DNA from: an uncultured Colwellia sp.
GTDB taxonomy: Bacteria > Pseudomonadota > Gammaproteobacteria > Enterobacterales > Alteromonadaceae
DNA length: 64,000 bases
Assembly: GCA_913058245.1 (NCBI GenBank)
Contig: CAJXQJ010000002.1
Location: 62,001-126,000 of the forward strand
Reading direction: 5' to 3'
Positions 45,574 through 54,868 of this stretch are shown piece by piece; position 1 is the stretch's first letter, and every line of letters begins with the position of its first letter. Below the pieces are notes generated by a model. The model was not told the origin of the DNA. It did not search any database and saw only the letters and a program-made list of their open reading frames with translations. The position numbers and the translations under genes were made by a program.

Positions 45574-45600
45574 GGGTCGATTCCCCCCCCCGCTCCACCA
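45574..45600 (+). other. attR of element 1
   Basis: GGGTCGATT, nine Cs, GCTCCACCA: a copy of the ssrA 3' end with two extra Cs. Marks the junction between element 1 and element 2. The flank before it (from 45476) holds no gene. Confidence 0.85.
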
Positions 45601-45710
45601 AAATAAAGACCATTTTTAGTCTAACTGTTATACCTAGTAACCTTTAGATTTGGCGATAAACAAATAATCGTTTATGAGAAAAACCGCTTAATTGCGGTTT
45701 TTTTGTACCT
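45601..45710 (+). repeat. 110-bp direct repeat, copy 1 (copy 2 at 50561)
   Basis: The ~110 bases after the att copy at 45600 match those after the att copy at 50560 at roughly nine in ten positions. They include a hairpin with AACCGC/GCGGTT arms and a T-run. Either both are left ends of related elements or both come from the original ssrA flank. Confidence 0.8.
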
Positions 45711-45718
45711 GTTGATTC

Positions 45719-45904
45719 ATGAAATCATTAGACGTGGATGGTTTAGCAGTAGCAGTAACTGAAGGGATATTTACGCTGATTCAATTAAAATTAATGAAAC
45801 CAGTAGAAGGCGTGAAGATCTCAACAATGGCAAGGGCAATAACCGACAAGATTATTACCAGTTGCGATATTGAAACAAAGAAAACAATAATAAAAGCTAT
45901 TTAA
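45719..45904 (+). pseudogene. C-terminal remnant of a phage repressor
   Basis: The frame VAVTEGIFTLIQLKLMKPVEG onward is nearly the same as the C-terminal half of the repressor at 39759-40154. The DNA-binding half is missing. It lies next to the left end of element 2, so a deletion removed everything between. Confidence 0.8.
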
Positions 45905-46110
45905 TATTCATAAGGAAATATTCAAAAAAGCAGTTTTATCAAACAACAAAAAAGTTATTAGTAGGGGAGACGAAATACAGGGTTCGAATTATTTTCTATC
46001 AATAAATACTTTAGCTAATTACTCAAGAATAGAAGTTCCTATCGGTATATCAAACAAGAACGATGTTTCACTCTCTGTTCGATATACCTTAAAACCTAAC
46101 CTAAAGATAT

Positions 46111-47043
46111 TTACGCTACAGAAGCAATTAATTCCCGAGGATAGACACTCTGCCCATCCTTAGCTTGTTTTATCCATGACTCACAAAGAGCATTTGAAAG
46201 GTTTTTCTCTTTTATAATAGAAAACAATTTAGCGTCATTTTCCGCTAATAATTTATCTTTATCTTTGATAACTTGATGTAAGCAAGCTGAAAAGATGCGT
46301 TGAAGTAATAACATTGCAGTGTGCCCTCGACATATACGACTACAAATAACTTCGTCTGTTTGTTCTACGATTGGTGAAATCTTTAAATAGCTTTCATAAA
46401 AATTCACAGCAATCTCTGTTTTATTCTTAGAATTCCAACTTGTAAAATTAAAATAAATTTTATCATTATCAAAAGAAAAATCTTGCCAACCAATAACTCC
46501 AAGTGGAAACGAAGCTCTACCAATATCTTTTGCAGCTAAAGCAGATATCGCTACAATTTTAATTGCTGAAGGCAAGATTTTCCTAAATAACACTACAGCA
46601 TCAGACTTATAAGCTGAACCACAATGGTACCTATATGCTTCACACAGTAAATCCTCTGTGAAGAAATAATTTTCAATCGAGTGCCCTATTGTCAATGCTA
46701 AGTTACCATTCAAAGTATGCTCAGGCATTAAATCGACAATCTTTGTACCAATCTCAAAGTTTACATACTCTCTATCACATAAATAATATAGATTTTTGTG
46801 GGTTGTCGACTCTTTACATCGTCTAAAAACGGCTTCAATTTTAGCTTTATTATTACTCGCTGTAACCTTGCAGATACCTTTTATATCCTCAGCTGTATCT
46901 ATTTTAACTTTATGTCCTCCATGTAAAACATCTAAAAGATTTTTTACATGTGACTTGTCATCTCGACCTTCAACAAGTATTCGCTTTTTAGAACTCATCC
47001 TAGTTTTAGCTATATATTTCAAAACATCATATTTAAACGCCAT
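46111..47043 (-). CDS. ariB: AriB-like DUF4435 (TOPRIM) effector
   Basis: A 310-residue protein with the DUF4435 layout. The TOPRIM-like start is KKRILVEGRDDKSHVKNLL (Glu25), then NLYYLCDREYVNF (Asp90) and the family mark IGHSIENYFFTEDLL. In PARIS systems AriB is a nuclease held inactive by AriA and released by phage anti-restriction proteins, cleaving host tRNA. Its ATG follows the AriA stop directly (TAAATG), so the two are coupled. Similar DUF4435/ATPase pairs outside PARIS exist, so the name is probable, not certain. Confidence 0.75.
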   Translation of the reverse strand: MAFKYDVLKYIAKTRMSSKKRILVEGRDDKSHVKNLLDVLHGGHKVKIDTAEDIKGICKVTASNNKAKIEAVFRRCKESTTHKNLYYLCDREYVNFEIGTKIVDLMPEHTLNGNLALTIGHSIENYFFTEDLLCEAYRYHCGSAYKSDAVVLFRKILPSAIKIVAISALAAKDIGRASFPLGVIGWQDFSFDNDKIYFNFTSWNSKNKTEIAVNFYESYLKISPIVEQTDEVICSRICRGHTAMLLLQRIFSACLHQVIKDKDKLLAENDAKLFSIIKEKNLSNALCESWIKQAKDGQSVYPRELIASVA

Positions 47044-48417
47044 TTAAAAAAAGTCCTCATCATCGAACTCATTTTCTTTAAGCTTTTCTTGTTTAGAGTC
47101 GATATAAACAGGAATAACTTCTTTCATATATTCTTCAAAATCAGCCGCAATTGATGGCGAGTGAGTGCAAACAATTATCTGACGTTCACCTAACTGCTCA
47201 ACCATTCTTTCTAATAAATCTTCCTGCCAATCAATATGCAAAGATAACTCAGGCTCGTCGATAAGAACCACTGAATTACCACTCATTTTATTTACCGCAT
47301 ATAGCATGGTTAATAATTGACGTTCACCTGAGGACATAACTTTGATACTACTCCATGTCTTGTCAGGGAATTGCAAGCCGACTTTAGGGATCCGCCTCCT
47401 TTTATCTAATTCATAAGTAAGCTCTTTTTTATCTAAAAAATCGTTAACAACCTTGAAGTATTTATCTATCTCTTTAAATGCTCTTAACTGATAATTTTGC
47501 CTTTCTTGTAACGCATCTCTATAAACAGCGAGAGCACTAGCTGCAGATGTAGCTAAATTATCATGATCATGAGAGCTTTCTACTAGAGCTTGTAATTGCC
47601 TATAAGTATTAGAGTTTGATTCATAGTCACCTAATTTACTGGTGTTTGTCTTGCTAGTTAGCTCTGATATTTCAGAGAGCAATGCATCAGTATTTATTTC
47701 ATAATTTGGTTTATTAAGTAAGGCATTAAAAACTTTTACAAAAGAATCAGAAAACACCGAACTTTCATATCTAGCAATGCTAATCTGAGCCTCTCTTATT
47801 TCATTCCTCAAATTATTTTCTATATCTAATGGAGAAGGGAAATTTATTGTTGGTAAAAACTGACTGAAAATATTTCTAGCAAAGGATGTTGTTTGCTTTA
47901 TGTTTGACCGACGGTGGTTAGGATGCAACCTTGAGTTACTCTGAGATGCCCAAGCCTCTAACATTGTTCTAAATGCTGGGAAATATGATGTTTTTACATG
48001 TTTAAGCTCATTTTTTTCTACAAAAGAATTTAGATGCTCTATTGCCTCATGAGAAATTGATTCAAACCCTCTTTCATCATCGTCAATTCGAGTCATTTCT
48101 AAAGCCAGTTTTTTAGAAAACTCAAACACCTCCCCATTACTAGTTGAAATTTCAACTATTTTCTCTTCAGCTTTCTCCTTTTCTTCCAATGTAATTGAAG
48201 AGCCATTGGAATAAGAAACACATATTTTATCGAAATCAAGATACGCAAAGCGAAAAAAATCGCAATTAGCTATGTTTGCAATAATGTGGATAAGAGTTGA
48301 CTTACCCGTGCCGTTATGACCATGAAGTACATTTAACGTTTCATTAAATTCAATGTCTAAACTGTACCTTTTATGGATACCTGAGAGAGTAACCTTTTTT
48401 AAATATACCTTGTTCAT
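47044..48417 (-). CDS. ariA: AriA-like ABC-type ATPase
   Basis: A 457-residue AAA_15/21-type ATPase. Walker A LHGHNGTGKSTLIHIIANI (residues 32-50), a long insert, the signature MSSGERQLLTMLYAVN, Walker B VVLIDEPELSLHIDWQ and the H-loop IIVCTHSPSIAADFEEYM. It pairs with the downstream DUF4435 gene as in PARIS (AriA-AriB). Strongly AT-rich. Gene pair intact within an otherwise decayed element. Confidence 0.78.
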   Translation of the reverse strand: MNKVYLKKVTLSGIHKRYSLDIEFNETLNVLHGHNGTGKSTLIHIIANIANCDFFRFAYLDFDKICVSYSNGSSITLEEKEKAEEKIVEISTSNGEVFEFSKKLALEMTRIDDDERGFESISHEAIEHLNSFVEKNELKHVKTSYFPAFRTMLEAWASQSNSRLHPNHRRSNIKQTTSFARNIFSQFLPTINFPSPLDIENNLRNEIREAQISIARYESSVFSDSFVKVFNALLNKPNYEINTDALLSEISELTSKTNTSKLGDYESNSNTYRQLQALVESSHDHDNLATSAASALAVYRDALQERQNYQLRAFKEIDKYFKVVNDFLDKKELTYELDKRRRIPKVGLQFPDKTWSSIKVMSSGERQLLTMLYAVNKMSGNSVVLIDEPELSLHIDWQEDLLERMVEQLGERQIIVCTHSPSIAADFEEYMKEVIPVYIDSKQEKLKENEFDDEDFF

Positions 48418-48649
48418 ATTAATGTTCCATCTTACTGAATATGTATGTTTAAATTATTTTCTAATATTATTCCATTGTAAATCGAAGTAAAAACTCCTCT
48501 TATGTATTTATATTTTATAAACAAGTATAGTGATTTACGACCCCTTAAGTAGAGTGCTCTTTCCAGAAAAGTACCTTACTAAAGCTATCTTAAATCTGTA
48601 CTTTAATCGTTAGTGTTTGCCAATTAACGATTAATAAAAGACTTAAATA

Positions 48650-49443
48650 CGTTTAAGCTTTTTATTGGTAGAAATGAGGCTTTTTTGGAAATACCTATAT
48701 CAATTCGAAACACAGGGTAATTAACACTAAAAAAAAGTCCATTACACGACATTACACGGTGTTAACTTTGAGGCTGACTTCCTTAACCGAGTGCGAGAGA
48801 AGCTGTCTAACTTCACTATTTTTGCTATTTCTAATGTCCGTTTTTTGCTTTCTTTTCTAGTGCTTCTATTACTGGTAATTCCCATTCTTTTCAATATTTA
48901 ACTCATACGTTTGGGTTAATCTTTTTATTTCTAAATAGCGTTTTAAATGCTGTTTTTCAAAACCCATAATTTAACTAAAATACAAATGCTAAAAACACTG
49001 AGATCAGCTAAAAGCCGAACGAGCTTTGAAGCTTCCTTTTATCAGCTCATAACTTGTTTTTGTTGTTTTTGTTGATTCTGTGAATTTTTCAGCATTTTGA
49101 CTTGATAACTCGGTAGGTTTTACCAAGATGTTTTGAGTATTTTGTAGACCAACGCTAGCGTTAGAATTGATTTCCATATCAGTTCCTTATTCCCTATCAG
49201 GCTGATTACCTTAATGTATTATTTTAAAAACCACAATGACCTTATAAAATAAAAACGTATAAAATGTCACATAATTTCACTAAGGATATAAAGATACATA
49301 TGTGCAAGTTTACTCTTCTATTTTTCGATCTATTCAGTTTCCCATCATTCACAGGTTCAAAGTATCTGTATGAACGAAGTGAATTTCAGTAAAGCGCATT
49401 TAGAAGATGTTGTGCGATTTAATCCGCTGAATCAGTTATCGTG
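48650..49443. pseudogene. decayed copy of the element 1 integrase region
   Basis: 48650-48960 resembles 42930-43250; 49100-49370 resembles 43850-44140 including the promoter region and the first ~20 codons of the small exported protein. Then the sequence jumps to the last ~18 codons of the integrase (FSKAHLEDVVRFNPLNQL). So most of the integrase was deleted. 48418-48650 holds nothing I can name. Confidence 0.75.
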
Positions 49444-49492
49444 AACTCTCAGTTTATTCTGATTTTCATATAAATAAATTTTTCATCAGACA

Positions 49493-49527
49493 CAAAAAAA
49501 CACCAACCATGATGATTGATGTTTTTT
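49493..49527. terminator. hairpin between integrase remnant and PEP-CTERM gene
   Basis: AAAAAACA.CAA and TTG.TGTTTTTT arms flanked by A- and T-runs, 29 bases beyond the PEP-CTERM stop. Could work in both directions. Confidence 0.55.
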
Positions 49528-49555
49528 AGAATTTGCTATTTAAGCTATATAAATA

Positions 49556-50200
49556 CTATTTTTTAGTACGACGTAATACCAAACCAACCATTCCTAATGC
49601 GAAAATAGCAAGTGTTGAAGGCTCTGGTACCGATTGTACATTTGCATTAGTAGTAAAAACAACTCGATCCCAAGCTGTAGAGTTATTTAAACTCGTTGCT
49701 GTTCCAGCTCGCCATCCACCAAAAACCTCTGTAGCAACTGACGCAGAGTCACTTGAGCGATTTGTATGCCATGATAGTCTTTTACTAGCGTTTACGTTAC
49801 TAGTATCAGCTGAAGTCTGGCTAATTGTATCACCTAAACCAGCAAAACCTAATGAATCACCATTGATGTACCATTCCGCGCCATTCAGTGATTTTGTTAC
49901 ATTATCAGCTGTATATGTAATAAAGTCAGTCCATTTCACAGCCGCTAACAATGTTATTGTATCACTACTGCCATTAATCGCGCCTAACATAATGTAATCT
50001 TGGTGGCCTGAAAACATGTCATCAATGCTAATGGATGCAGAGTAATCTCCACGATATAATAAATCCCATCCCCATGTACTTGTGACGTCGTTATATGCAA
50101 CGTTCTCTTGAACACCGTGTGGAATTATACCAGCGTTAGATACATTACAAACCAATAAAAAAACAGCAGTGAAAGCAGCTTTTAAAAACTTAAATTTCAT
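49556..50200 (-). CDS. PEP-CTERM sorted exported protein
   Basis: A 214-residue protein with a signal peptide (MKFKFLKAAFTAVFLLVCNVSNAG) and a C-terminal sorting signal: VPEPSTLAIFALGMVGLVL, then RRTKK. Exosortase cleaves at PEP and the protein is exported, often tied to extracellular polysaccharide. No exosortase is in this window. The ATG at 50200 starts the signal peptide and has AAAGGA upstream; a longer frame reaches 50272. The middle is of unknown fold. Confidence 0.8.
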   Translation of the reverse strand: MKFKFLKAAFTAVFLLVCNVSNAGIIPHGVQENVAYNDVTSTWGWDLLYRGDYSASISIDDMFSGHQDYIMLGAINGSSDTITLLAAVKWTDFITYTADNVTKSLNGAEWYINGDSLGFAGLGDTISQTSADTSNVNASKRLSWHTNRSSDSASVATEVFGGWRAGTATSLNNSTAWDRVVFTTNANVQSVPEPSTLAIFALGMVGLVLRRTKK

Positions 50201-50536
50201 ACTTTTACATCCTTTCAAAATAATTAAACAGCGATTTTCAATGGATACAGCAAATTTCACACCAACCAACAAATAACACTTAATTTCAAATACTTAAAAA
50301 TTTTTCATTGTAATTTATAATAGTTATGAAAAATAACCTGACACTTTAAACTCATCAACCAGATGTCAAAATATTTGTTTATATAAATTAAATGAATTCA
50401 GTAAAGTAAAACTGCAATTAGAAAAAAGTACCCAATTAATACCCAATAGCATTTAAATATTGTGACAAACACTAATAACGAATAATGCCAAACTATTGAT
50501 TAAAATATAAATTATTGTTTTCAATTGCATTGTATA

Positions 50537-50560
50537 GGGTCGATTCCGCCCGCCCCACCA
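50537..50560 (+). other. att-like sequence closing element 2
   Basis: GGGTCGATTCCGCC, CGCCCCACCA: a diverged copy of the ssrA 3' end. The ~100 bases before it resemble the tail after the element 1 integrase stop. The rest of the 50273-50751 gap is AT-rich and without genes. Confidence 0.7.
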
Positions 50561-50672
50561 AAATAAAAACCACTTTTAGTCTAACTGTTATTCCTAGTAA
50601 CCTTTAGATTTGTCGATAAACAAGTAATTGTTTATCGACAAGAAACCGCTTAATGGCGGTTTTTTTTGTGTC
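50561..50672 (+). repeat. 110-bp direct repeat, copy 2 (copy 1 at 45601)
   Basis: Matches 45601-45710, including the AACCGC/GCGGTT terminator with its T-run near 50645-50668. Confidence 0.8.
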
Positions 50673-50751
50673 TGTTAAATGATGAGATAAAAAATCGTTA
50701 TTTTGGCCTAGCAAACGATACTGTATTTTCATAAACAAGGATGATAACAAT

Positions 50752-51564
50752 ATGAAAAAATGCGTTTTGGCGACAATTTTTACCGCACTTCTTTCAGCTA
50801 ACGTGCAGGCAGACACCGTAGGTTTATATTTGGGCGGGCAAGTTTGGCAAAGTGATGCAACTGGCACGTTTGGTGAAAGGAATTCGTTAGTTGATTTTAA
50901 TTTAAAAAAAGAACAACAAATTAACTACTTTGTTGCTATTGAACACCCTGTTCCTTTTCTTCCTAATTTTCGTATTTCAAGCACAGCACTCGATACCACA
51001 GGAAAAGCTACCTTAACGCAAGCGTTTAGCTTTAACGATGAAACTTTTGCTGCGGGAGATAAAGTTAGCGCTAGCTTTAATGTTAGTTATATCGACTACA
51101 CCTTGTATTATGAATTATTTGACAATGACAAATTTTCATTTGATTTGGGGCTAGGTGCTAGAGACTTTAATGGCGATGTTACCGTTACTGGACCGACCGT
51201 AACACTTGGCGATTGTGATCCTTCAGTACCCGACAACCCATGTACATTGCCAACAACTTCTTATACGCCTGTGGAAAAAATAAAAACTGACGAAGTAGAG
51301 CCTATGTTATATGTTGCCACTAACATGAGCTTGCCATTGACGGGCTTAAGTGTGTTTGGCCAAGGTGATTTTTCATTTATAGGTGACCACTCGCTTTATG
51401 ATTATCAAATTGGTTTAAGTTACGATCTCGTTGATAGCATGATGGTAGATTTTAATGTCACTTTAGGCTATCGCGCTGTAAAAATGGATTTAGCAGATGT
51501 AAATAACTTATATACCGAACTTGAGTTTAAAGGTGTTTTTTTCGGTGTAATTGCACACTTTTAA
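50752..51564 (+). CDS. TIGR04219-type outer membrane beta-barrel protein
   Basis: A 270-residue protein with a signal peptide (MKKCVLATIFTALLSANVQAD) and barrel strands. The start LYLGGQVWQSDATGTFGE and the end ELEFKGVFFGVIAHF are typical of the TIGR04219 family, found in marine Alteromonadales and Vibrionales. Two cysteines near residue 160 (GDCDPSVPDNPC) form a loop. Function unknown; probable small porin. Confidence 0.8.
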   Translation: MKKCVLATIFTALLSANVQADTVGLYLGGQVWQSDATGTFGERNSLVDFNLKKEQQINYFVAIEHPVPFLPNFRISSTALDTTGKATLTQAFSFNDETFAAGDKVSASFNVSYIDYTLYYELFDNDKFSFDLGLGARDFNGDVTVTGPTVTLGDCDPSVPDNPCTLPTTSYTPVEKIKTDEVEPMLYVATNMSLPLTGLSVFGQGDFSFIGDHSLYDYQIGLSYDLVDSMMVDFNVTLGYRAVKMDLADVNNLYTELEFKGVFFGVIAHF

Positions 51565-51598
51565 AAACTTAGGTGACATATCCTATTACGGCACACAA

Positions 51599-52537
51599 TT
51601 ATGTTTTCATAAACTTAAGCACTTTTTCTATTTGATGCGTTCTTCGATTAATGAATATTTGCTTAATATGCTTTCGTAACCAAATTAAGCCTTTATCCGC
51701 ACTTTGCCGCTTGTGCCATAACATAGAAATAGACGTATGGGGAATTTCGACTGGAGGACGAGTAATTGCAAGTTCACCGCTGCCTACATAGTTATGAAGA
51801 AGATCTGTGGGCAAAACTGCAATAAGATCACTCTCTTTAATGATAGGTAGCGCAGATGAAAAACTATTGACCGTAAAAGCGACACGCCGCGCTAAACCTA
51901 ATTGCTGCAAAACTTGGTCTGTAGGATTAGAAATATCGCCTGACAATGAAACGAGTAGATGCTGCGCTAGAGCAAACTCCTCAGCAGTTAGCGGCTTTTT
52001 TGCCAAAGGATGGTTTTTGCGCATAGCACAAACATAACTCGTATCGAATAAATGATCTGAACAAATATTCTCTAACGAACGATTGCTTTGCCCTATTACA
52101 AGGTCAACATCAGCATCGTCCAATAAAGGCTTAGTGCAAGCTATGGTGTAGGGAACCGCATGTAAATTTAACCCTGGAGCTTCTTTCTCGAATAACTTAC
52201 GCATGTCTAACCAAAGCGTATTAAGCGCGATATCTGGCAACGCTATTCTAAAGGTACGTATAGCACTTTTTGCCTCAAAATCTTCAGGTTCTATTGCTTG
52301 ATTAATATTATGTAAAGCGTCTCGCACTTTCTCCCAAAGGTTTTTTGCGTAGGTAGTAGGCTGGACTTTACGGCCATCAGGAACAAACAACTCGTCTTTC
52401 CACAATATGCGCATTCTGGCCAGCGCATTTGAAACAGCAGGTTGGGTCATCGATAATCGCTCTGCCGCTCGTGTGATTGAATTTTCCGTCATTATCACAT
52501 CGAAAATCACTAGTAACTTCAGTTCATGGGGTCGCAT
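51599..52537 (-). CDS. LysR family transcriptional regulator
   Basis: A 312-residue regulator. N-terminal helix-turn-helix: LKLLVIFDVIMTENSITRAAERLSMTQPAVSNALARMRI, then the substrate-binding domain (FRIALPDIALNTLW, DVDLVIGQ). The usual layout for the NodD/LeuO-like branch. Divergent from the FG-GAP gene at 52712 and convergent with the porin, so either may be its target. Confidence 0.92.
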   Translation of the reverse strand: MRPHELKLLVIFDVIMTENSITRAAERLSMTQPAVSNALARMRILWKDELFVPDGRKVQPTTYAKNLWEKVRDALHNINQAIEPEDFEAKSAIRTFRIALPDIALNTLWLDMRKLFEKEAPGLNLHAVPYTIACTKPLLDDADVDLVIGQSNRSLENICSDHLFDTSYVCAMRKNHPLAKKPLTAEEFALAQHLLVSLSGDISNPTDQVLQQLGLARRVAFTVNSFSSALPIIKESDLIAVLPTDLLHNYVGSGELAITRPPVEIPHTSISMLWHKRQSADKGLIWLRKHIKQIFINRRTHQIEKVLKFMKT

Positions 52538-52711
52538 AATTATTGTCCTTGATTACAGCCTTCAATCCATCATATTACTTTATATATAAGTAATAATTTC
52601 ACCTTAATCATCACATTTTGAAATGAATATAATATCATTATAGAATTATATTTTATGCTTGTACCCACTTAATATGGGTTGAATAGCCGCAGACACATAA
52701 AGAGTATAAAA

Positions 52712-53968
52712 ATGAAAACTGTAACCATAAGAATCACTTACCTACTTAGCCTAGCTGTCACGCTATATTTTAGTGCTGTACCAAGTTATGCAAATGACTT
52801 TGTTGAACAGGCTAAACTCCTTGGCAATGATAGTGTAAGTAATGACTTCTTTGGCTACAGCGTCGCATTATCTAAAGATACTGCTGTTGTTGGCGCTTAT
52901 AAAGTTGATGATGAGCAAGAAGAAGACGTGGGAGCCGCTTATGTATACGTTCGTTCAAATAATGCTTGGATACAGCAAGCTAAACTTATGGCAGCTGATG
53001 GCGAACCTGAGGATACATTTGGCGGCAAAGTTTCAATATTAGGTAATACCGCTGTGGTTGGTGTTATTCGAGATGACGACGAAATTAATGGTAAAGACTC
53101 AGGCTCAGCATACATTTTTGAACGCACAGGCACCACTTGGCGCCAGCAAGTAAAACTTACCGCGATGGATGCCTCTGCAGGTGATTCCTTTGGTTGGAGT
53201 ATCGGATTATCTAATGACACCCTAGTGATAGGAGCTCCTTTTGATGATGATAAAGGTAAGAACTCTGGTTCAGCTTACATTTTTACCCGCACGGGAAACA
53301 CTTGGCAGCAGCAAGCTAAAATTACCGCAAAAGACGGCAGTGAGGGTGATGTATTTGGTATTAGCGCCGCTATCTCCGGTGATACCATATTAGTTGGTGC
53401 CGACCTAAATGAAGAAAAGGGCTTCAATGCTGGCGCTGCTTATGTATTTACTCGCTCTAAAGGTGTTTGGACTCAACAGGCAAAACTTACCGCCAATGAC
53501 GGCGCTGAGGGTGATCTTTTTGGTGTCAGAGTGGCATTAGAGAAAGATACAGCTTTGATATCTGCACGAAGAGATGACGATAACATCATGGGGGTTGATT
53601 CTGGCTCTGCCTACATTTTCACCCGAACAGGTAATTCATGGAGCCAGCAAGCAAAACTGACAGCCCCCGATGGTGCGAAGGATGATCGCTTCGGACGAAG
53701 TGTTGCCCTTTCTGGCGACAATGTATTAATAGGAGCAATGTTTCAAGATGAGCAAGGGGAAAACTCAGGATCAGCATATTTGTTCAGACGTTCAGGCCGA
53801 ACTTGGAATTTCAAAACTCAATTAATGCCTAAAGATGGTAGTAAAGGTGACGTGTTTGGTTGGAACGTTGCGCTTTGGAATAATACCGCATTAATTTCAG
53901 CAAATAGGGATAATGATAAAGGCGAAAACTCTGGCTCTGCTTATATATTTGACCTAAAGAAAAACTAG
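52712..53968 (+). CDS. FG-GAP repeat exported protein
   Basis: A 418-residue protein with a signal peptide (MKTVTIRITYLLSLAVTLYFSAVPSYAND) and about seven repeats of ~55 residues. The repeat pattern is QQAKLTAxDGxxxDxFG, then ALSxDTxLIGA, then NSGSAYIFTRTGxxW. These FG-GAP-like beta-propeller repeats occur in secreted surface or adhesion proteins. The start at 52712 begins the signal peptide; a longer frame reaches 52679. Function unknown. Confidence 0.85.
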   Translation: MKTVTIRITYLLSLAVTLYFSAVPSYANDFVEQAKLLGNDSVSNDFFGYSVALSKDTAVVGAYKVDDEQEEDVGAAYVYVRSNNAWIQQAKLMAADGEPEDTFGGKVSILGNTAVVGVIRDDDEINGKDSGSAYIFERTGTTWRQQVKLTAMDASAGDSFGWSIGLSNDTLVIGAPFDDDKGKNSGSAYIFTRTGNTWQQQAKITAKDGSEGDVFGISAAISGDTILVGADLNEEKGFNAGAAYVFTRSKGVWTQQAKLTANDGAEGDLFGVRVALEKDTALISARRDDDNIMGVDSGSAYIFTRTGNSWSQQAKLTAPDGAKDDRFGRSVALSGDNVLIGAMFQDEQGENSGSAYLFRRSGRTWNFKTQLMPKDGSKGDVFGWNVALWNNTALISANRDNDKGENSGSAYIFDLKKN

Positions 53969-54114
53969 ATAACTAATTACCTTAAATGAAATGGCTAGAG
54001 AGATCATAAGAACGCGCTATTAATATACAATAGCTTCTATATAAAATTGTAAACAACTACCAACGCTAAGTTATTAATCAATATAGAAGTTATTGTTTTC
54101 ATTTCAATTAAATA

Positions 54115-54291
54115 TTATTTACTCAAATACGCTCTTAAGGCTTTTTCCGACTTACCTACTGCCATGACTGCAGCCCGTAAATCACCTTCACTGCAACGAA
54201 ATGATTTACACCAATTAACGATTTTTTGGGGATCATCAATATCAACTTGTTTGTTATCTTCAGGGCTTCTGCGTGCTTTATCGTATGACAT
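54115..54291 (-). CDS. DUF3606 family small protein
   Basis: A 58-residue gene: MSYDKARRSPEDNKQVDID, then KIVNWCKSFRCSEGDLRAA and VGKSEKALRAYLSK. This matches the DUF3606 pattern of a short helical protein with a conserved EL-x-AV-x-VG-x-s core. Function unknown. A second small gene lies upstream on the same strand. Confidence 0.75.
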   Translation of the reverse strand: MSYDKARRSPEDNKQVDIDDPQKIVNWCKSFRCSEGDLRAAVMAVGKSEKALRAYLSK

Positions 54292-54324
54292 GCTTACACT
54301 CCTATTAAACTAACTTAGTTTTTG

Positions 54325-54474
54325 CTATTTATTACAACCATTTTTCGCACAACTAACGGGTTGTGATGATGTTACCCAGTGTTCTGATTCCTTTTTGGTA
54401 TTGCTGCCACACCCCGTAGTGCCATTTTTATTAGCACGATGCACTATGCCACTGGGTAAATGCTTTACCTGCAT
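54325..54474 (-). CDS. small cysteine-containing protein
   Basis: A 49-residue frame: MQVKHLPSGIVHRANKNGTTGCG, then KESEHWVTSSQPVSCAKNGCNK. Three cysteines and the spacing suggest metal binding. It sits upstream of the DUF3606 gene on the same strand. Coding nature is likely but not certain. From 54475 to 54868 I see no gene; near 54540 a short stretch (ACATTACACGCCATTACAAGG type) resembles repeats at 43.0 and 48.74 kb. Confidence 0.5.
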   Translation of the reverse strand: MQVKHLPSGIVHRANKNGTTGCGSNTKKESEHWVTSSQPVSCAKNGCNK

Positions 54475-54868
54475 ACTTAATTCCCTAAGACCTCTGAGCA
54501 AACATGTGAAATTAAAAATATAGCGTGCTTAGCGAAAAAAGAACATTACACGCCATTACAAGGAAATTGACATTGATAATATTGAAGAATTTCTACTTAT
54601 TCTTAAGGTAAAAAAGCTGACGTAGCATTACAAAAATTGGCGAGTTATCAAGTTCAATAATAATTGCCATTGAATTGCGTGGATGGAATATATCTCTTTA
54701 TAAAATAAATACTTAAGCATGCAGGAGCTTAATAAAAACAATTAAAGCAATTATCAAAAACAAGCTGTAATTGCCTGTTATGGCAGGATTCATTTGCACG
54801 TTCTAATTTTCTATTCGTTTCAAGTGTGCTCATACCGAGTATCACGAAAAATGAATAGGAAATCCCCC

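Larger units (their letters stand above)
30726..45600. mobile_element. element 1: inovirus-like prophage with integrase and attC cassettes
   Basis: A 14.9-kb element between two copies of the ssrA 3' end. It carries a tyrosine integrase at its right end, a filamentous-phage gene block on the minus strand (32.7-39.6 kb), a divergent repressor, and integron-type cassettes on both sides of the phage block. Boundaries come from the att repeats. About 230 bases between the ssrA terminator and the first attC (30767-30995) hold no gene I can see. Confidence 0.85.
45601..50560. mobile_element. element 2: decayed relative carrying a PARIS-like pair
   Basis: A 4.96-kb segment between att copies at 45600 and 50560. 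It keeps a repressor fragment, the AriA/AriB pair, scraps matching 42.9-44.1 kb of element 1, the last codons of its integrase, and a PEP-CTERM gene. The phage structural genes are gone. Confidence 0.7.

Noticed and set aside
45574-45600. A second partial tmRNA or tRNA gene at the att copy
   Set aside because: Only ~27 bases of the ssrA 3' end are present; no acceptor 5' strand or other arms precede it.
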